Shown: positions 18,152 through 28,225, numbered from the stretch's first letter. The stretch: DNA of 64,000 nucleotides from Flavisolibacter ginsengisoli DSM 18119 (GCF_900129295.1 NZ_FQUU01000012.1:94777-158776), one strand, 5' to 3'. Notes: a model not told the origin generated them from the sequence alone. Made by a program: numbers and translations.

Positions 18152-19696
18152 ATGAAAAAGATAATGAAACCAATTACAGTGCTGGCAACAACGTTGGTGC
18201 TGATGTTGACTGCTTGCAGGAAGCCAAACGATATTATACAAAGTCCTGCCCCGCCCCCGGGAAAACTCACCAACCAGTTTCAGATTGTTATTGATTCTTT
18301 GCCAGGAGAATCCTTAACAGGTGTCGCCAATGTTTTTGCAATGGTCACCCTGGTGAATGACCAGGGAATAACTGTAATCAATGCTAAAAAGCTGTCGCTG
18401 AACTTTACGGGTAAATACTTTGCCGAAAAGTTGCAGTTACCCGGTGGCAACTACAAACTGACACAACTTCTTATTATAAATGGGAATAATGAAACACGCT
18501 TTGCTGCACCAATTGCCAACTCGATGAAAGCAGCCCTTGTTTCCAGGCCATTGAGCATTGACGTTAGTATCCCCAATTCCAACTTGCTTATAGTACCGGT
18601 CCAGGTATTAAGAATTGGAAGTGGGGATTTTGCAGAAACTTATGGCTACCCCCGTGGATCCTTTAATCTTCCCCCTGAAATCCCTAACAATCCTGTACCG
18701 GGCAAGCTTTTCTATACTGTGAAAGTAAAAGCGGCAGTAAAAATAGGGGCGATAGATTATGATAGTATTCCCGCCAGCCTTAGGCTGACCACATGGGATG
18801 CCAACAATGAAAGAAGTCTAAGTTTCATTTCACTACAACCCGGCACCAATGATGTCAAATTACCTCTAAATGTTGCTAAATACCAGCTAACGCTGGAAAA
18901 ATGGGGTATAACAGATGAAGTAACACTGATGAAAGCGGATGTAAAAGAAGGTATGGCCATAATGCTGGGTGGAAGCAAAGCTGCCAAAAAGCTTACATCG
19001 GAAGTAACCCTTAACCTTGTGGAAGGTGTATACAAGGCTTATAGCAAAACAGCTTATGAATACCGGGGCGATGGCAATATCAATAAGATCATTTTTTTCC
19101 TGAAGAAAGCCGACAATACACCTTATGTTTCCATGACGGAAGAATTCATATACAGCAATGGAAGGTTAGATAAGGTCAATAAGTATAATGAAAACAAAAA
19201 CCTTATGGGTTATATAAGTTTCAGTTACGATCAACAGGGAAGGGTATCTGCTATGGACCACAAGATGAATGGCGAGCAAACCATAGCTGCGGTAAGCTAT
19301 AGCGATGTGTTATCCAGGAAAGAAATAAATATCAACTACCAATATCCGGGTAAGCTTATAGATATGAATTATAATATGGTATTGACTAATGGTAATATTC
19401 AGGAAGGCGCATCGGCTACTTCAAATCATTCGAGCGAATTGAGTAAGTATTACTATGACATGAACATCAATCCATATGTACACATGAACTGGCCTGACCT
19501 GTTCCTTTCGCACAATTCTAAAAATAATGTGGCCGCTTCCCAACAAAGTTTTTACGGAAGCTACCCTGTAGCAGTGCCCCGGTCTTATGTATACAGCTAT
19601 GACAATGAAGGGTATCCAAAAGAATTGGTCAGGGAATATAAATCACCTGTTACAAACCAATATTTATACACAACAAAAACGGTTTACTATTATTAA
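18152..19696 (+). CDS. Large lipoprotein of unknown function with YD-like C-terminal repeats
   Basis: 514 residues. The signal ends at the lipobox LTAC followed by RKPND. The N-terminal half (about 40-290) contains beta-type sequence such as GVANVFAMVTLVNDQGITVINAKKL. The C-terminal half has repeats like EFIYSNGRLDKVNKY, ISFSYDQQGRVSAMDHK and YVYSYDNEGYPKELVREY, of the YD-repeat kind seen in DUF4595-type surface proteins. Probably displayed on the outer membrane. No enzyme motif is visible. A terminator follows 32 bases after the stop. Confidence 0.75.
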   Translation: MKKIMKPITVLATTLVLMLTACRKPNDIIQSPAPPPGKLTNQFQIVIDSLPGESLTGVANVFAMVTLVNDQGITVINAKKLSLNFTGKYFAEKLQLPGGNYKLTQLLIINGNNETRFAAPIANSMKAALVSRPLSIDVSIPNSNLLIVPVQVLRIGSGDFAETYGYPRGSFNLPPEIPNNPVPGKLFYTVKVKAAVKIGAIDYDSIPASLRLTTWDANNERSLSFISLQPGTNDVKLPLNVAKYQLTLEKWGITDEVTLMKADVKEGMAIMLGGSKAAKKLTSEVTLNLVEGVYKAYSKTAYEYRGDGNINKIIFFLKKADNTPYVSMTEEFIYSNGRLDKVNKYNENKNLMGYISFSYDQQGRVSAMDHKMNGEQTIAAVSYSDVLSRKEININYQYPGKLIDMNYNMVLTNGNIQEGASATSNHSSELSKYYYDMNINPYVHMNWPDLFLSHNSKNNVAASQQSFYGSYPVAVPRSYVYSYDNEGYPKELVREYKSPVTNQYLYTTKTVYYY

Positions 19697-19728
19697 ATGA
19701 AGAATGGCTGGCGGTAATCACCAAAGAA

Positions 19729-19748
19729 AAGGGCTCAAACAAGCCCTT
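19729..19748. terminator. Terminator between the YD-like lipoprotein and arsM
   Basis: AAGGGCT and AGCCCTT form a 7-bp stem with a 6-base loop, followed by ATTATTT on the plus strand and preceded by TTTTC on the reverse. It lies between convergent genes and could stop both transcripts. Confidence 0.6.
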
Positions 19749-19774
19749 ATTATTTGTATTTCTTTGACGATAGA

Positions 19775-20614
19775 TCAGCAGCAGCCTGCGCCTGGTTCAC
19801 AACATGGCTTTTCAGCAAAGACGGTAATGCTGTATATACCGGGGCCGGATTCCTTCAGGTCTTTTAATTCTTCTGCAATTATATACTGGAGTAATATTTC
19901 ATCAGGTATAATGATCTGCTTTTCCTTTTGAAGGGTGATGTTGGTAAATCCTGTTCTTTTGATCAGGTCAAGGTAATCCTGCTTTTGAATTGCCCCGGAA
20001 ACACAACCTGCATACATTTCAGCAGCCTTTTGCAGCTTTTCAGGCAGTTGCCCAACCAACACAATGTCTGAAATAGAAAAATGTCCATTTGGCTTTAACA
20101 CACGGAATATTTCCTTAAATACATTTTCCTTATTGGGCACTAAATTCAATACACAGTTACTGATTACCACATCGGCCCTGTTGGCTGTTAAGGGCATCCT
20201 TTCAATGTCGCCCTGGCGAAACTCTATATTGTTATATCCCAACTTATCAACATTAGCCCGTGCTCTTTCCAACATTGCCTCACTAAAATCAATACCAATT
20301 ACTTTTCCTTTTTCACCCACAATGCGGCGTGCTACGAAGGCATCATTGCCAGCTCCACTTCCCAGGTCCACCACGGTATCACCTTCCTTCATCTGCGCAA
20401 ACTCTGTTGGAACACCACAACCCAGCCCCAGGTCAGCGTCGGGATTATATCCTTCCAGTTTTGTATAGTCTTCCGACATAATGGAATATACTTCATCGCC
20501 ACAGCAGGAAGAGGTGGCTCCACAACAGGAGGTCTTATTTTGTTCCAGCCCCTGGCTGGCTATCTGGCTGTATTTTTCTTTTACCAGTTCTTTTAATTCT
20601 GTTTCATTATTCAT
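19775..20614 (-). CDS. arsM: Arsenite S-adenosylmethionine methyltransferase
   Basis: 279 residues from the ATG at 20614; the frame continues upstream but the family begins near NNETELKELVKEKYSQIA. The SAM loop is VVDLGSGAGNDAFVARR. The three arsenic-binding cysteines typical of ArsM are present: LGCGVPT, ISNCVLNL and YAGCVSGA. There are extra Cys pairs at both ends (SCCGATSSCCGD and PCCEPGAGCC), the latter a common ArsM tail. It methylates As(III). The ArsR-type gene starts upstream with 20 bases between them, so both form one operon under the promoter at 20989. No arsenite pump or reductase is nearby. Confidence 0.94.
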   Translation of the reverse strand: MNNETELKELVKEKYSQIASQGLEQNKTSCCGATSSCCGDEVYSIMSEDYTKLEGYNPDADLGLGCGVPTEFAQMKEGDTVVDLGSGAGNDAFVARRIVGEKGKVIGIDFSEAMLERARANVDKLGYNNIEFRQGDIERMPLTANRADVVISNCVLNLVPNKENVFKEIFRVLKPNGHFSISDIVLVGQLPEKLQKAAEMYAGCVSGAIQKQDYLDLIKRTGFTNITLQKEKQIIIPDEILLQYIIAEELKDLKESGPGIYSITVFAEKPCCEPGAGCC

Positions 20615-20634
20615 ATAGATCGATTTAAAGGTTT

Positions 20635-20970
20635 TTAACAACAAGCTTTTTCGTTCTTCGTTTTCAGGTTCAGGAACAGGGCGCCAATGTCATTACTGAA
20701 TTTTTCGAAAGCCTTCCAGTTGATACAATAGCAAGATCTGGGTCCATCAACAGTACCATTTATCAGCCCTGCGTTCTTTAACTCCTTCAGGTGTTGCGAT
20801 ACTGTAGACTGGGCAAGTGGGAGGGTGTCCACAATATCTCCGCAAATACATTCATTTCTTTGTGCCAGTACTTTAAGTATGGCAATACGTGCGGGGTGAC
20901 TGAGTGCTTTTGCAAACTCAGCCAGTTCCTGTTCTTTCTTTCCGAACTCTTCTTTTTTGTGGAATGCCAT
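20635..20970 (-). CDS. arsR: ArsR/SmtB-family metal-responsive repressor
   Basis: 111 residues from the ATG at 20970. A longer in-frame ATG at 21015 is excluded because the promoter -7 box (20989-20996) lies downstream of it. The winged helix contains [57 protein letters not shown] takes the place of the ELCVCD arsenic motif. [11 protein letters not shown] hairpin and a Cys-Cys C-terminus could add ligands. It should repress its own operon with arsM and release DNA on As(III) or a similar metal. Confidence 0.92.
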   Translation of the reverse strand: MAFHKKEEFGKKEQELAEFAKALSHPARIAILKVLAQRNECICGDIVDTLPLAQSTVSQHLKELKNAGLINGTVDGPRSCYCINWKAFEKFSNDIGALFLNLKTKNEKACC

Positions 20971-20984
20971 AGCAGTAATCTTAT

Positions 20985-21000
20985 ATCGCAAATATACGAT
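20985..21000. promoter_or_regulatory. Candidate ArsR operator
   Basis: ATCG, eight bases, CGAT: a 16-bp partial inverted repeat that covers the whole -7 box of the arsR promoter. Its position is right for steric repression by the ArsR protein; the palindrome is short, so the call is tentative. Confidence 0.4.
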
Positions 21001-21018
21001 TATAATGAATGGCACAAA
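20989..21018 (-). promoter_or_regulatory. Promoter of the arsR-arsM operon
   Basis: On the minus strand TTTG (21015-21018), an 18-base spacer and TATATTTG (20989-20996) form a near-ideal Bacteroidota promoter (TTTG-N19-TAnnTTTG). The start of transcription should fall about 13 bases upstream of the arsR ATG. Confidence 0.75.
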
Positions 21019-21108
21019 ATATTTTTCAGACCGGGCATCTGCCTATTCCTTCAGACAATAAATGTGAGACATGCGGGGTATAATATCCTGTGATATACAG
21101 GGACTACA

Positions 21109-22260
21109 TTAAAGCCTGGTAAGTCTTTCTACTGCCGTGCTTAAAGTTTCTTCTTTTTTGGAGAAACAAAAGCGAAGCACCTGGTGATTTGTTTCCTGCT
21201 GGTAAAATGCTGAAACTGGAATGGTTGCCACTCCATATTCACTGGTCAGGCGGATAGCAAAGTCCTTTTCGTTTTCTTCCGAAATATCCTTGTAGGAGTA
21301 GACCTGGAAATAGCTGCCGTAACTGGGAATAGGTTTGAACTTTGTTGCCTTCATTAATGATTGCAGGTGATCACGTTTCTGTTGAAGGAAGGCACCCAAT
21401 TGGAGATAATGTTCCCTCTGTTTTATAAAAGTTGCCAGCGCCACCTGCTTAGGCGTGTCACAAGTGAAGCAATTGAACTGGTGCACCTTGCGAAACTCGC
21501 TCATTAAATACGCTGAAGCGATGCAGTAACCAAGTTTCCAGCCTGTGCAATTATAGACCTTGCCAAAAGAAAAGCAGACAAAACTTCTCCCTGATAATTC
21601 AGGATGTTGTAATACACTTTGGTGTTTCAATCCATCAAAAATCAGGTGCTCATATACTTCATCGCTAATGATAATGATGCGTGTATCTTTTACAATTGCA
21701 GCCAGTTGATCAAGATCCTCCTTTGTCAAAACACTCCCGGTTGGATTGTGAGGTGAATTGATCATGATGGCTTTGGTCTTTTCAGTAATGCTGTTTTTGA
21801 CCTTTGTCCAGTCAATGGCATACGTGGGAAACTCTAATTGGATAGTTATAGCTTTGGCACCATTTAATTCAATAGCCGGTATATAGGAATCATAAGCTGG
21901 TTCAAATACAATGACCTCATCCCCGGGTTGTAATATAGTTGTTAGTGCTGTGTACAATGCATAGGTGCCACCGGGAGTAATGGTGATCTGTGTATCAGGA
22001 TTGATTTTGGCCTGGTATAAATATTCCACTTTTTCGGCCAGCGCCTCCCTTAATGGAATATACCCATTCATATGCACGTACTGGTTATATCCATTTTTCA
22101 TGGCTTCATTTACCAATGCCACCAATTCTTCGCTCATGGGATAATCAGGAAATCCCTGTCCCAGGTTGATGGCATTGTGCTGAGCTGCCAGTGAGCTCAT
22201 AACCGTAAAAATTGTAGTACCTACATTAGGCAGCTTGGATGGGAATTGTATACCGGGCAT
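21109..22260 (-). CDS. PLP-dependent methionine/aromatic aminotransferase (YbdL-like)
   Basis: 383 residues, fold type I aminotransferase. It starts FPSKLPNVGTTIFTVMSSLA and INLGQGFPDYPMSEELV as in YbdL and kynurenine aminotransferases. The PLP lysine is in SFGKVYNCTGWKLGYCIA, preceded by the NSPHNPTG and ISDEVYEHLIFDG motifs; the carboxylate Arg is in LRFCFSK. Family members transaminate methionine (last step of methionine salvage) or kynurenine; I favour methionine. A -7 box TAATTTTG lies on the minus strand at 22287-22294. Confidence 0.9.
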   Translation of the reverse strand: MPGIQFPSKLPNVGTTIFTVMSSLAAQHNAINLGQGFPDYPMSEELVALVNEAMKNGYNQYVHMNGYIPLREALAEKVEYLYQAKINPDTQITITPGGTYALYTALTTILQPGDEVIVFEPAYDSYIPAIELNGAKAITIQLEFPTYAIDWTKVKNSITEKTKAIMINSPHNPTGSVLTKEDLDQLAAIVKDTRIIIISDEVYEHLIFDGLKHQSVLQHPELSGRSFVCFSFGKVYNCTGWKLGYCIASAYLMSEFRKVHQFNCFTCDTPKQVALATFIKQREHYLQLGAFLQQKRDHLQSLMKATKFKPIPSYGSYFQVYSYKDISEENEKDFAIRLTSEYGVATIPVSAFYQQETNHQVLRFCFSKKEETLSTAVERLTRL

Positions 22261-22286
22261 AAAATGGTGCTATTCTGTAAAGAGGG

Positions 22287-22294
22287 CAAAATTA
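22287..22294 (-). promoter_or_regulatory. -7 box for the aminotransferase gene
   Basis: Minus strand TAATTTTG, an exact TAnnTTTG, 26 bases upstream of the ATG at 22260. The -33 position reads TTTTTC, a poor match. Confidence 0.45.
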
Positions 22295-22395
22295 GTTGAA
22301 TAGCAGCTGGGAAAAAGATAACTAAGATATTCTCCTGTTTATTATAATATTCAACAGGCTGCTTTTGTCTTTGTGGGAGAGTAAACTGACTACAA

Positions 22396-22788
22396 CTATA
22401 TAATGATAGCGGTTGCTTCAATTTCTACCAGGTATTCGGGAGCTATCAAACCTTTCACTTCTATCATGCTGGTGCAGGGCCTGATATCTTTAAAGCACTC
22501 GCCATGCGCCCTTCCATATTCCTCCCATTGAGAAATATCCGTGACGAACATTCTTGTTCGAACCACATGCCGGAGTTCTGCGCCAGCTTGTTTTAATACT
22601 GCTTCTATTTTCTGTATGATGAACTTTGTCTGGAGGTAAGCACTTCCTTCACCAATGAGATTATTGTCTTCGTCAACCGCTACTGTGCCGGTAACTTCCA
22701 CCAGGTTGCCAACTTTAACGGCACGGCTATAACCAACAATATCTTCCCATTTGGCGCCTGAGGAGAAATTAATTCTGGTGCTGGACAT
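22396..22788 (-). CDS. RidA/YjgF/YER057c family protein
   Basis: 130 residues with the RidA pattern: KWEDIVGYSRAVKVGNLVEVTGTVAVDEDN, then LQTKFIIQKIEAVLKQAGAELRHVVRTRMFVTDISQWEEYGRAHGECF and the C-terminal PCTSMIEVKGLIAPEYLVEIEATAI, where canonical RidA has Arg in PARSxVEV; here Cys-Thr replaces it, so imine deaminase activity is uncertain. The start lies inside the last 20 bases of the exonuclease gene upstream, so the two are translationally linked. Confidence 0.88.
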   Translation of the reverse strand: MSSTRINFSSGAKWEDIVGYSRAVKVGNLVEVTGTVAVDEDNNLIGEGSAYLQTKFIIQKIEAVLKQAGAELRHVVRTRMFVTDISQWEEYGRAHGECFKDIRPCTSMIEVKGLIAPEYLVEIEATAIII

Positions 22789-23497
22789 ATTTGATAGATA
22801 TGTTTTCTGGTTTAATGAGTGCTTCGCAATGGAATCGCAAAAGTACCTGGGCCAGGGTTATCACATCCTTCTGGCAATATTCCACAATGCGGTCAAGGTC
22901 TTTTTCAACCCAATATACTGAGTTGACCATGCTGCCATCTATATCATCCTTAGGGGAGGGAATGCCCAACACCTTTGCCAATAGCTTCAGCGAGGTGAAG
23001 CTTTTATAATCACCAAACTTCCACAACTCCATTGTATCAAGATGGCGGATCTCCCAGGGCTTCCTGCCTGATATTTTAAGTGCTTCGGGTATTTCAATGC
23101 CGTTTATCACCAGGCGCCTGCAGATGTAAGGGTAATCAAATTCTTTTCCATTATGAGCGCATAGGAATTTGTCTGCTTCGCCGCTCCATTTCTGCAGCAT
23201 ATCACAAAACTCCTGTAAGAGTTTTTTCTCATCATTCCCGCAGTAGGATTTCAATACCAGTTTTTTGTTTTCCCCGGTACCCTGCAGGCATCCACAGGAT
23301 ATACAGATGATCTTTCCAAACTCTGCGTATATGCTTGCCCGTGGATATGCTGTTTCACTGTTCTCATCTTCCCTGTTGCGGTTGATGATGCCGGCTTTCA
23401 GATCCCACAGCTCTTTCCAGTCATCAGGTAAATGATTGTAGGTTTCAAACTGTGAAACGGTTTCTATATCCAGGAAAAGTATATTGTTGAAATTCAT
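22769..23497 (-). CDS. DnaQ-like 3'-5' exonuclease (PolB-type proofreading domain, standalone)
   Basis: 242 residues. Exo I is LFLDIETVS, Exo II is FLCAHNGKEFDYPYICRRL, and Exo III is VEYCQKDVITLAQVLLRF, giving the DEDDy-type acidic set with Tyr in the last motif. The protein has no polymerase part. Its family is widespread in Bacteroidota as a predicted 3'-5' exonuclease with no assigned role. It overlaps the RidA gene downstream by 20 bases. Confidence 0.85.
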   Translation of the reverse strand: MNFNNILFLDIETVSQFETYNHLPDDWKELWDLKAGIINRNREDENSETAYPRASIYAEFGKIICISCGCLQGTGENKKLVLKSYCGNDEKKLLQEFCDMLQKWSGEADKFLCAHNGKEFDYPYICRRLVINGIEIPEALKISGRKPWEIRHLDTMELWKFGDYKSFTSLKLLAKVLGIPSPKDDIDGSMVNSVYWVEKDLDRIVEYCQKDVITLAQVLLRFHCEALIKPENISIKYVQHQN

Positions 23498-23553
23498 ACT
23501 GTCATATTTAATTTATTGCAGGGCGGTGCCGGTCCGTTATTTCAAAGTATAAA

Positions 23554-24657
23554 TTACAAAAACTTATCGCCTTTGTTTCTTTTTACTTCAGCTACATAAT
23601 GTTTGATCTCCTGTTCTTTATCCTTATGACAGATCAGCAATACATCTTTTGTATCTGCCACGATGAAATCTTCCAGGCCCTGTAATACTACCAGTTTTTT
23701 ATCCGGAACGTGTACAACGCATTTGGTGGTGTCAAATACAATCACATTATCTCCGGCCACTGCATTTTCCAGGTAATCTTTTTCCATGTTCTCCCAGGCG
23801 CTGTTCCATGTTCCAAGGTCGCTCCATCCAAAGGAAGCAGGTATGACAAATACATTATCTGCTTTTTCCATTACACCAAAATCTATGGAGATATTGGAGC
23901 ACTGGGGATAGATGTTTTCTATCATTTCCTTTTCCTCTTCGGTGTTCAGTTTTTCATCTTCAGATGCAAACAGCTCATACATTTCGGGCATATGCTTCTG
24001 GAAAGCATGTATCCCTCTTTTGATCTGCCAGACAAAGATGCCCGAGTTCCATAAAAAATCACCGCTGGCTATAAAGGTCTTTGCAAGTTCTTTATTAGGT
24101 TTTTCTGTGAAGGTCTTCACTTTAAAAACCTTTGGCACCGCTTCATCACCATCGTGCTGTATATAGCCATAGCCAGTGTTGGGGTAAGTTGGCGTTATGC
24201 CTATAGTGACCAGTGCATTGAAATGATTCACAAATTTCAGGGCATCTTCACAGGTTTCCAGGAATTTATCTTCCTGTAATATTAGATGGTCTGCCGGGGC
24301 TATTATCAAAGAAGCTTCAGGATTAAGTTGCTGCAACTTAAATGATATATAGGCAATACAGGGGGCTGTATTCTTCCTGTAAGGCTCACCGATAATATTT
24401 TCTTTAGGCAAGGCTGGCAATTGATGCCCGGTTATGCCAATATATTCATTTGCAGTAACCACATAAATATTTTCAATAGGCACCAGTTTCTCAAATCTTT
24501 CAAAGGTTTGCTGGATCAGGGTTTTGCCTGTACCTAAAATATCAAGGAATTGCTTGGGGTGGTTTACCCTGCTTAAGGGCCAGAATCGGCTTCCAATTCC
24601 ACCGGCCATGATAGCTACATAGGTATTTGTGTGCTTATGGTGCATCTCTTGTTGCAT
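23554..24657 (-). CDS. manC: Mannose-1-phosphate guanylyltransferase
   Basis: 367 residues from the ATG at 24657; a TTG at 24687 would add ten residues that are not family-like. The nucleotide loop is MAGGIGSRFWPLSRVNHPKQFLDILG, followed by ENIIGEPYRKNTAPCIAYI, IIAPADHLI, GYGYIQ and FTEKPNKELAKTF, NSGIFVW and DFGVMEKADNVFVIPASFGWSDLGTW. It makes GDP-mannose for surface polysaccharide. The C-terminal isomerase domain of bifunctional ManC/AlgA is absent, so this is the transferase alone. Upstream lies a sugar-phosphate isomerase gene. Confidence 0.93.
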   Translation of the reverse strand: MQQEMHHKHTNTYVAIMAGGIGSRFWPLSRVNHPKQFLDILGTGKTLIQQTFERFEKLVPIENIYVVTANEYIGITGHQLPALPKENIIGEPYRKNTAPCIAYISFKLQQLNPEASLIIAPADHLILQEDKFLETCEDALKFVNHFNALVTIGITPTYPNTGYGYIQHDGDEAVPKVFKVKTFTEKPNKELAKTFIASGDFLWNSGIFVWQIKRGIHAFQKHMPEMYELFASEDEKLNTEEEKEMIENIYPQCSNISIDFGVMEKADNVFVIPASFGWSDLGTWNSAWENMEKDYLENAVAGDNVIVFDTTKCVVHVPDKKLVVLQGLEDFIVADTKDVLLICHKDKEQEIKHYVAEVKRNKGDKFL

Positions 24658-24753
24658 TGGTTCTTGTTCTGTTGTATTGCTTTTCAATTGGTAAATGGCT
24701 TTATTACGCCGGAAGAAATAGTGGTAAAGATGACATTTTTTATATTCCGCAGA

Positions 24754-25722
24754 TTAAATCAATCCTTCTTTTACAAGGTCATGCAAATGAATGATTCCAA
24801 GGTACCGTCCATTTTCTATAACTACCAGCTGCATAATCTCATTTTTTCTCATAATATCCAATGCGTTCACTGCCATTTCGGTAGGACCAATGGTTTTAGG
24901 GCTTGGCGTTAATATGTCACTGGCCTTGATATTTTCAATAGATGTGTTTTTCTCCAGCATTCTCCGGAGGTCTCCATCTGTAATGATGCCCGCCAGTAAG
25001 CCCTCGCTGTCCAGGACAGCTGTCACACCCAGCCGCTTCCTTGTCATTTCCATGATCACTTCTTTTACAGATTGATCATGACGCACTTCCGGCCTCTCAT
25101 TTTCCACATACAGATCTGAAACCCGTAAGTATAATTTCTTTCCAAGTGTGCCCCCGGGGTGAAACCTGGCAAAATCCTCCATGTTAAATCCCCGTTTCTC
25201 CATCAGGCAAACCGCAATGGCATCACCCATCACCATTTGAGCCGTAGTGCTGGTGGTAGGCGCAAGGTTATTAGGACATGCCTCCTGGTCAACAGTAGTG
25301 TTTAGTACATAATCTGCTTTGCGGGCAAGGAACGATTTAATGTTTCCGGTTATAGCAATGAGGCAGTTGCCAAAATTCTTTACCAGCGGCACCAGTACTT
25401 TGATCTCTGCACTTTCGCCGCTTTTTGAAATGATAATGACAGCATCTTCCTGCTGCACTATACCCAGGTCGCCATGTATGGCATCCGCTGCATGCAAAAA
25501 AACAGAAGGAGACCCGGTAGAGTTGAGTGTAGCCACTATTTTCTGGGCAATAATGGCGCTTTTGCCAATGCCACTTATAACGATGCGGCCCTTGCAGGCA
25601 GCCAGCTTATCAATGGCATTATCAAAGTTGTCATCAAGCAGGTTGACAAGCTGGCTAATAGCTGAAGCCTCCATTTCAATGGTACGGGAGGCGGCTTTTC
25701 TTATTGACGCGTTTAGTTCCAA
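24754..25722 (-). CDS. kdsD: Arabinose-5-phosphate isomerase (KpsF/GutQ/KdsD family)
   Basis: 322 residues with a SIS domain (about 30-190: GRIVISGIGKSAIIAQKIVATLNSTG, ISKSGESAEIKVLVP) and two CBS domains (from VSDLYVENERPEVRHDQSVKEV). The TTG start keeps the conserved first helix (AASRTIEMEASAISQL); an ATG at 25674 would remove it. It interconverts ribulose- and arabinose-5-phosphate for KDO in lipopolysaccharide. A -7 box (TAATTTTG) at 25728-25735 lies only five bases upstream of the TTG. Confidence 0.92.
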   Translation of the reverse strand: MELNASIRKAASRTIEMEASAISQLVNLLDDNFDNAIDKLAACKGRIVISGIGKSAIIAQKIVATLNSTGSPSVFLHAADAIHGDLGIVQQEDAVIIISKSGESAEIKVLVPLVKNFGNCLIAITGNIKSFLARKADYVLNTTVDQEACPNNLAPTTSTTAQMVMGDAIAVCLMEKRGFNMEDFARFHPGGTLGKKLYLRVSDLYVENERPEVRHDQSVKEVIMEMTRKRLGVTAVLDSEGLLAGIITDGDLRRMLEKNTSIENIKASDILTPSPKTIGPTEMAVNALDIMRKNEIMQLVVIENGRYLGIIHLHDLVKEGLI

Positions 25723-25727
25723 GGCCC

Positions 25728-25735
25728 CAAAATTA
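25728..25735 (-). promoter_or_regulatory. -7 box for kdsD
   Basis: Minus strand TAATTTTG, an exact TAnnTTTG, five bases from the TTG start at 25722. If it is used, the transcript would start at the start codon, or translation would begin at the ATG at 25674. Confidence 0.35.
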
Positions 25736-25981
25736 GAGGTTTTGCTTTCAAAAGAGGTTTTCCAAAATTGGTTGTCATTTTAACTATTTTAACTTTCAAA
25801 TGCGCTTACTCCTCGCTAAATTCGCTTGCCTTTTTGACCAACGGCCTTTTGGCTGGGCCATTCCCCCTCTTTTGTTAAATTATTCTATTAGATGGGTCAA
25901 AAGCACTTCCGCAATAAAGAGCTGTTTCATTAAGGCAAACTATTATCCATAGGCTTTATTTAAAGCTAAAATTGTAAGAAC

Positions 25982-28225
25982 ATGCCTACCACAAAGAAGA
26001 ACCCTGGCAAGAAAACTAAGGCCAGCACTATAAATGGAATTGATTTAAACGCTGCCCTGCAGGAATATTTTGGTTTCAAAGACTTTAAGGGACAACAAAA
26101 GCAAATTATAGAATCTGTACTGGCAGGTAGAGATACTTTTGTCATAATGCCTACGGGCGGCGGCAAAAGCCTCTGTTACCAGCTCCCGGCTATGGTTAGT
26201 CCGGGTGTTGCCATCATAGTGAGCCCCCTGATTGCCCTTATGAAAAACCAGGTGGACCTGGTAAGAGGCTATAGCAGCAGTGATGATGTAGCCCATTTTT
26301 TAAACTCGACTCTTTCTAAAAAAGAGATCAGGGAAGTGCATGATGACCTGAAATCGGGCCGCACAAAAATGCTCTACGTAGCACCTGAAACCCTTACCAA
26401 GCAAGATAATCTTGACTTTTTCAGCGACTTGCAGATCTCATTTTTTGCTGTAGATGAAGCGCATTGTATTTCGGAGTGGGGACATGATTTCCGTCCGGAA
26501 TACCGCCGCCTTAGGGATATGATGGATATTATCAATCCTGACATTCCCGTAATTGCCTTAACAGCTACGGCCACACCCAAAGTGCAAAGCGATATTGTAA
26601 AGAACCTGGGGTTGCGCCAGCCAGAGATCTATATCTCCTCCTTTAACAGGGACAATCTTTATTATGAGATCTTACCTAAGATCAAGAAGGATGAAACATT
26701 AAAAAGCATTGCCCGATTTATTGTTCAAAGCAAGGGTAAAAGCGGTATCATTTATACCTTGAACCGCAAAACCACTGAAGAACTGGCAGATATGCTTATG
26801 GCGAATGGCATCAAAGCGGTGGCTTACCATGCAGGGCTGGATTCCAAGTTGCGTGCAGAAAGGCAGGACCAGTTCCTTAATGAAGATGTGCAGGTAATTG
26901 TGGCTACCATTGCTTTTGGAATGGGTATTGACAAACCGGATATCCGTTTTGTGATCCATTTTAATATTCCCAAGTCAATTGAAAACTATTACCAGGAAAC
27001 CGGTCGTGCAGGCAGGGATGGCCTGGAAGGAAAATGTATTCTATATTATTCACATAAGGATGTATCCAAGCTGGAACACCTGATGCGTGACAAACCCTTG
27101 AGTGAAAGGGAAGTGGGCGCCCAGCTAATAAATGAGTCAGTAGCGTATGCAGAAAGTGGTGTATGCCGTAGAAAAGTGCTATTGAGCTATTTTGGTGAAG
27201 AGTATACTGTTGAGAATTGCGGTCAATGCGATAATTGCAAGCATCCTAAAGAAAAGATCGAAGCTAAACAGAATGTAGTCCAGGCTTTACAGGTTATTAA
27301 AGCACTTGATGAGCGATTTGCTACGGATTATGTGGTTAAGATCATCACCGGTCATCTTACTCCGCAGATCAAGATGTTCCGTCATGAAGGATTACCTGAA
27401 TTTGGAATAGGCAAAGAGCAACAGGTTCATTTCTGGAACTCCCTGGTTCGCCAGATGTTGCTGGAAGATTTGTTGAAAAAGGATATTGAAGAGTACGGGG
27501 TGCTTAAGATCACCAAAAAAGGAAATGACTTCCTGAAAAAGCCCAAATCATTCATGGTTATACTAAACAACCTGTTTGAAGAAGCTAACGAGGATGATGA
27601 AGAAGGTGGTGATAGTGCAGTAGGAGCGGCCATAGATGAAAAGCTGTTCACTATGCTGAAAGAGCTGAGACAGAAAGAAGCCAAGAAGAAAAACCTTCCG
27701 CCATTTGTCATTTTCCTGGAGAACTCATTACAGGATATGGCAACTATGTATCCTACCACCACAGATGAGCTGGCGCGTTGCCAGGGTGTGAGTAAAGGGA
27801 AGGCATTAAAATATGGTAAACCCTTTATGGATGTGATCGCTCAGTATGTGGAAGAAAATAATATAGAGAAGCCGGATGATTTTGTGATGAAGAGCGTGGT
27901 GAATAAGAGTGGTAATAAGGTGCATATCATTCAGCAGGTTGACAAGAAGATTCCATTGGAAATGATCGCTAAGAACAAGGACCTGCGCCTTGATGCATTA
28001 CTTGAAGAAATGGAAACCATTGCCGCTAGTGGAACCAAGCTGAACCTTGATTATGCCATTGACCAGATGCTGGACGAGTACGAACAGGAAGAGATTATAG
28101 ATTATTTTAAAGGATGCGAAACATCTTCATTGGATATTGCACAACAGGAATTATCAGATAGTAATTATAACTGGGAGCAGTTGAAAATAATGCGCATCAA
28201 GTTTTTGAGTGTTTATGGCAATTAA
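25982..28225 (+). CDS. recQ: ATP-dependent DNA helicase RecQ
   Basis: 747 residues. Helicase core: Walker [48 protein letters not shown], and motif [15 protein letters not shown]. The RQC zinc-binding cysteines are [12 protein letters not shown] and CGQCDNC. An HRDC domain follows a charged loop ([13 protein letters not shown]), with a further C-terminal helix-turn-helix extension ([24 protein letters not shown]). RecQ unwinds DNA in recombination and fork repair. It starts with a Lys-rich N-terminal tail ([11 protein letters not shown]). Confidence 0.96.
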   Translation: MPTTKKNPGKKTKASTINGIDLNAALQEYFGFKDFKGQQKQIIESVLAGRDTFVIMPTGGGKSLCYQLPAMVSPGVAIIVSPLIALMKNQVDLVRGYSSSDDVAHFLNSTLSKKEIREVHDDLKSGRTKMLYVAPETLTKQDNLDFFSDLQISFFAVDEAHCISEWGHDFRPEYRRLRDMMDIINPDIPVIALTATATPKVQSDIVKNLGLRQPEIYISSFNRDNLYYEILPKIKKDETLKSIARFIVQSKGKSGIIYTLNRKTTEELADMLMANGIKAVAYHAGLDSKLRAERQDQFLNEDVQVIVATIAFGMGIDKPDIRFVIHFNIPKSIENYYQETGRAGRDGLEGKCILYYSHKDVSKLEHLMRDKPLSEREVGAQLINESVAYAESGVCRRKVLLSYFGEEYTVENCGQCDNCKHPKEKIEAKQNVVQALQVIKALDERFATDYVVKIITGHLTPQIKMFRHEGLPEFGIGKEQQVHFWNSLVRQMLLEDLLKKDIEEYGVLKITKKGNDFLKKPKSFMVILNNLFEEANEDDEEGGDSAVGAAIDEKLFTMLKELRQKEAKKKNLPPFVIFLENSLQDMATMYPTTTDELARCQGVSKGKALKYGKPFMDVIAQYVEENNIEKPDDFVMKSVVNKSGNKVHIIQQVDKKIPLEMIAKNKDLRLDALLEEMETIAASGTKLNLDYAIDQMLDEYEQEEIIDYFKGCETSSLDIAQQELSDSNYNWEQLKIMRIKFLSVYGN

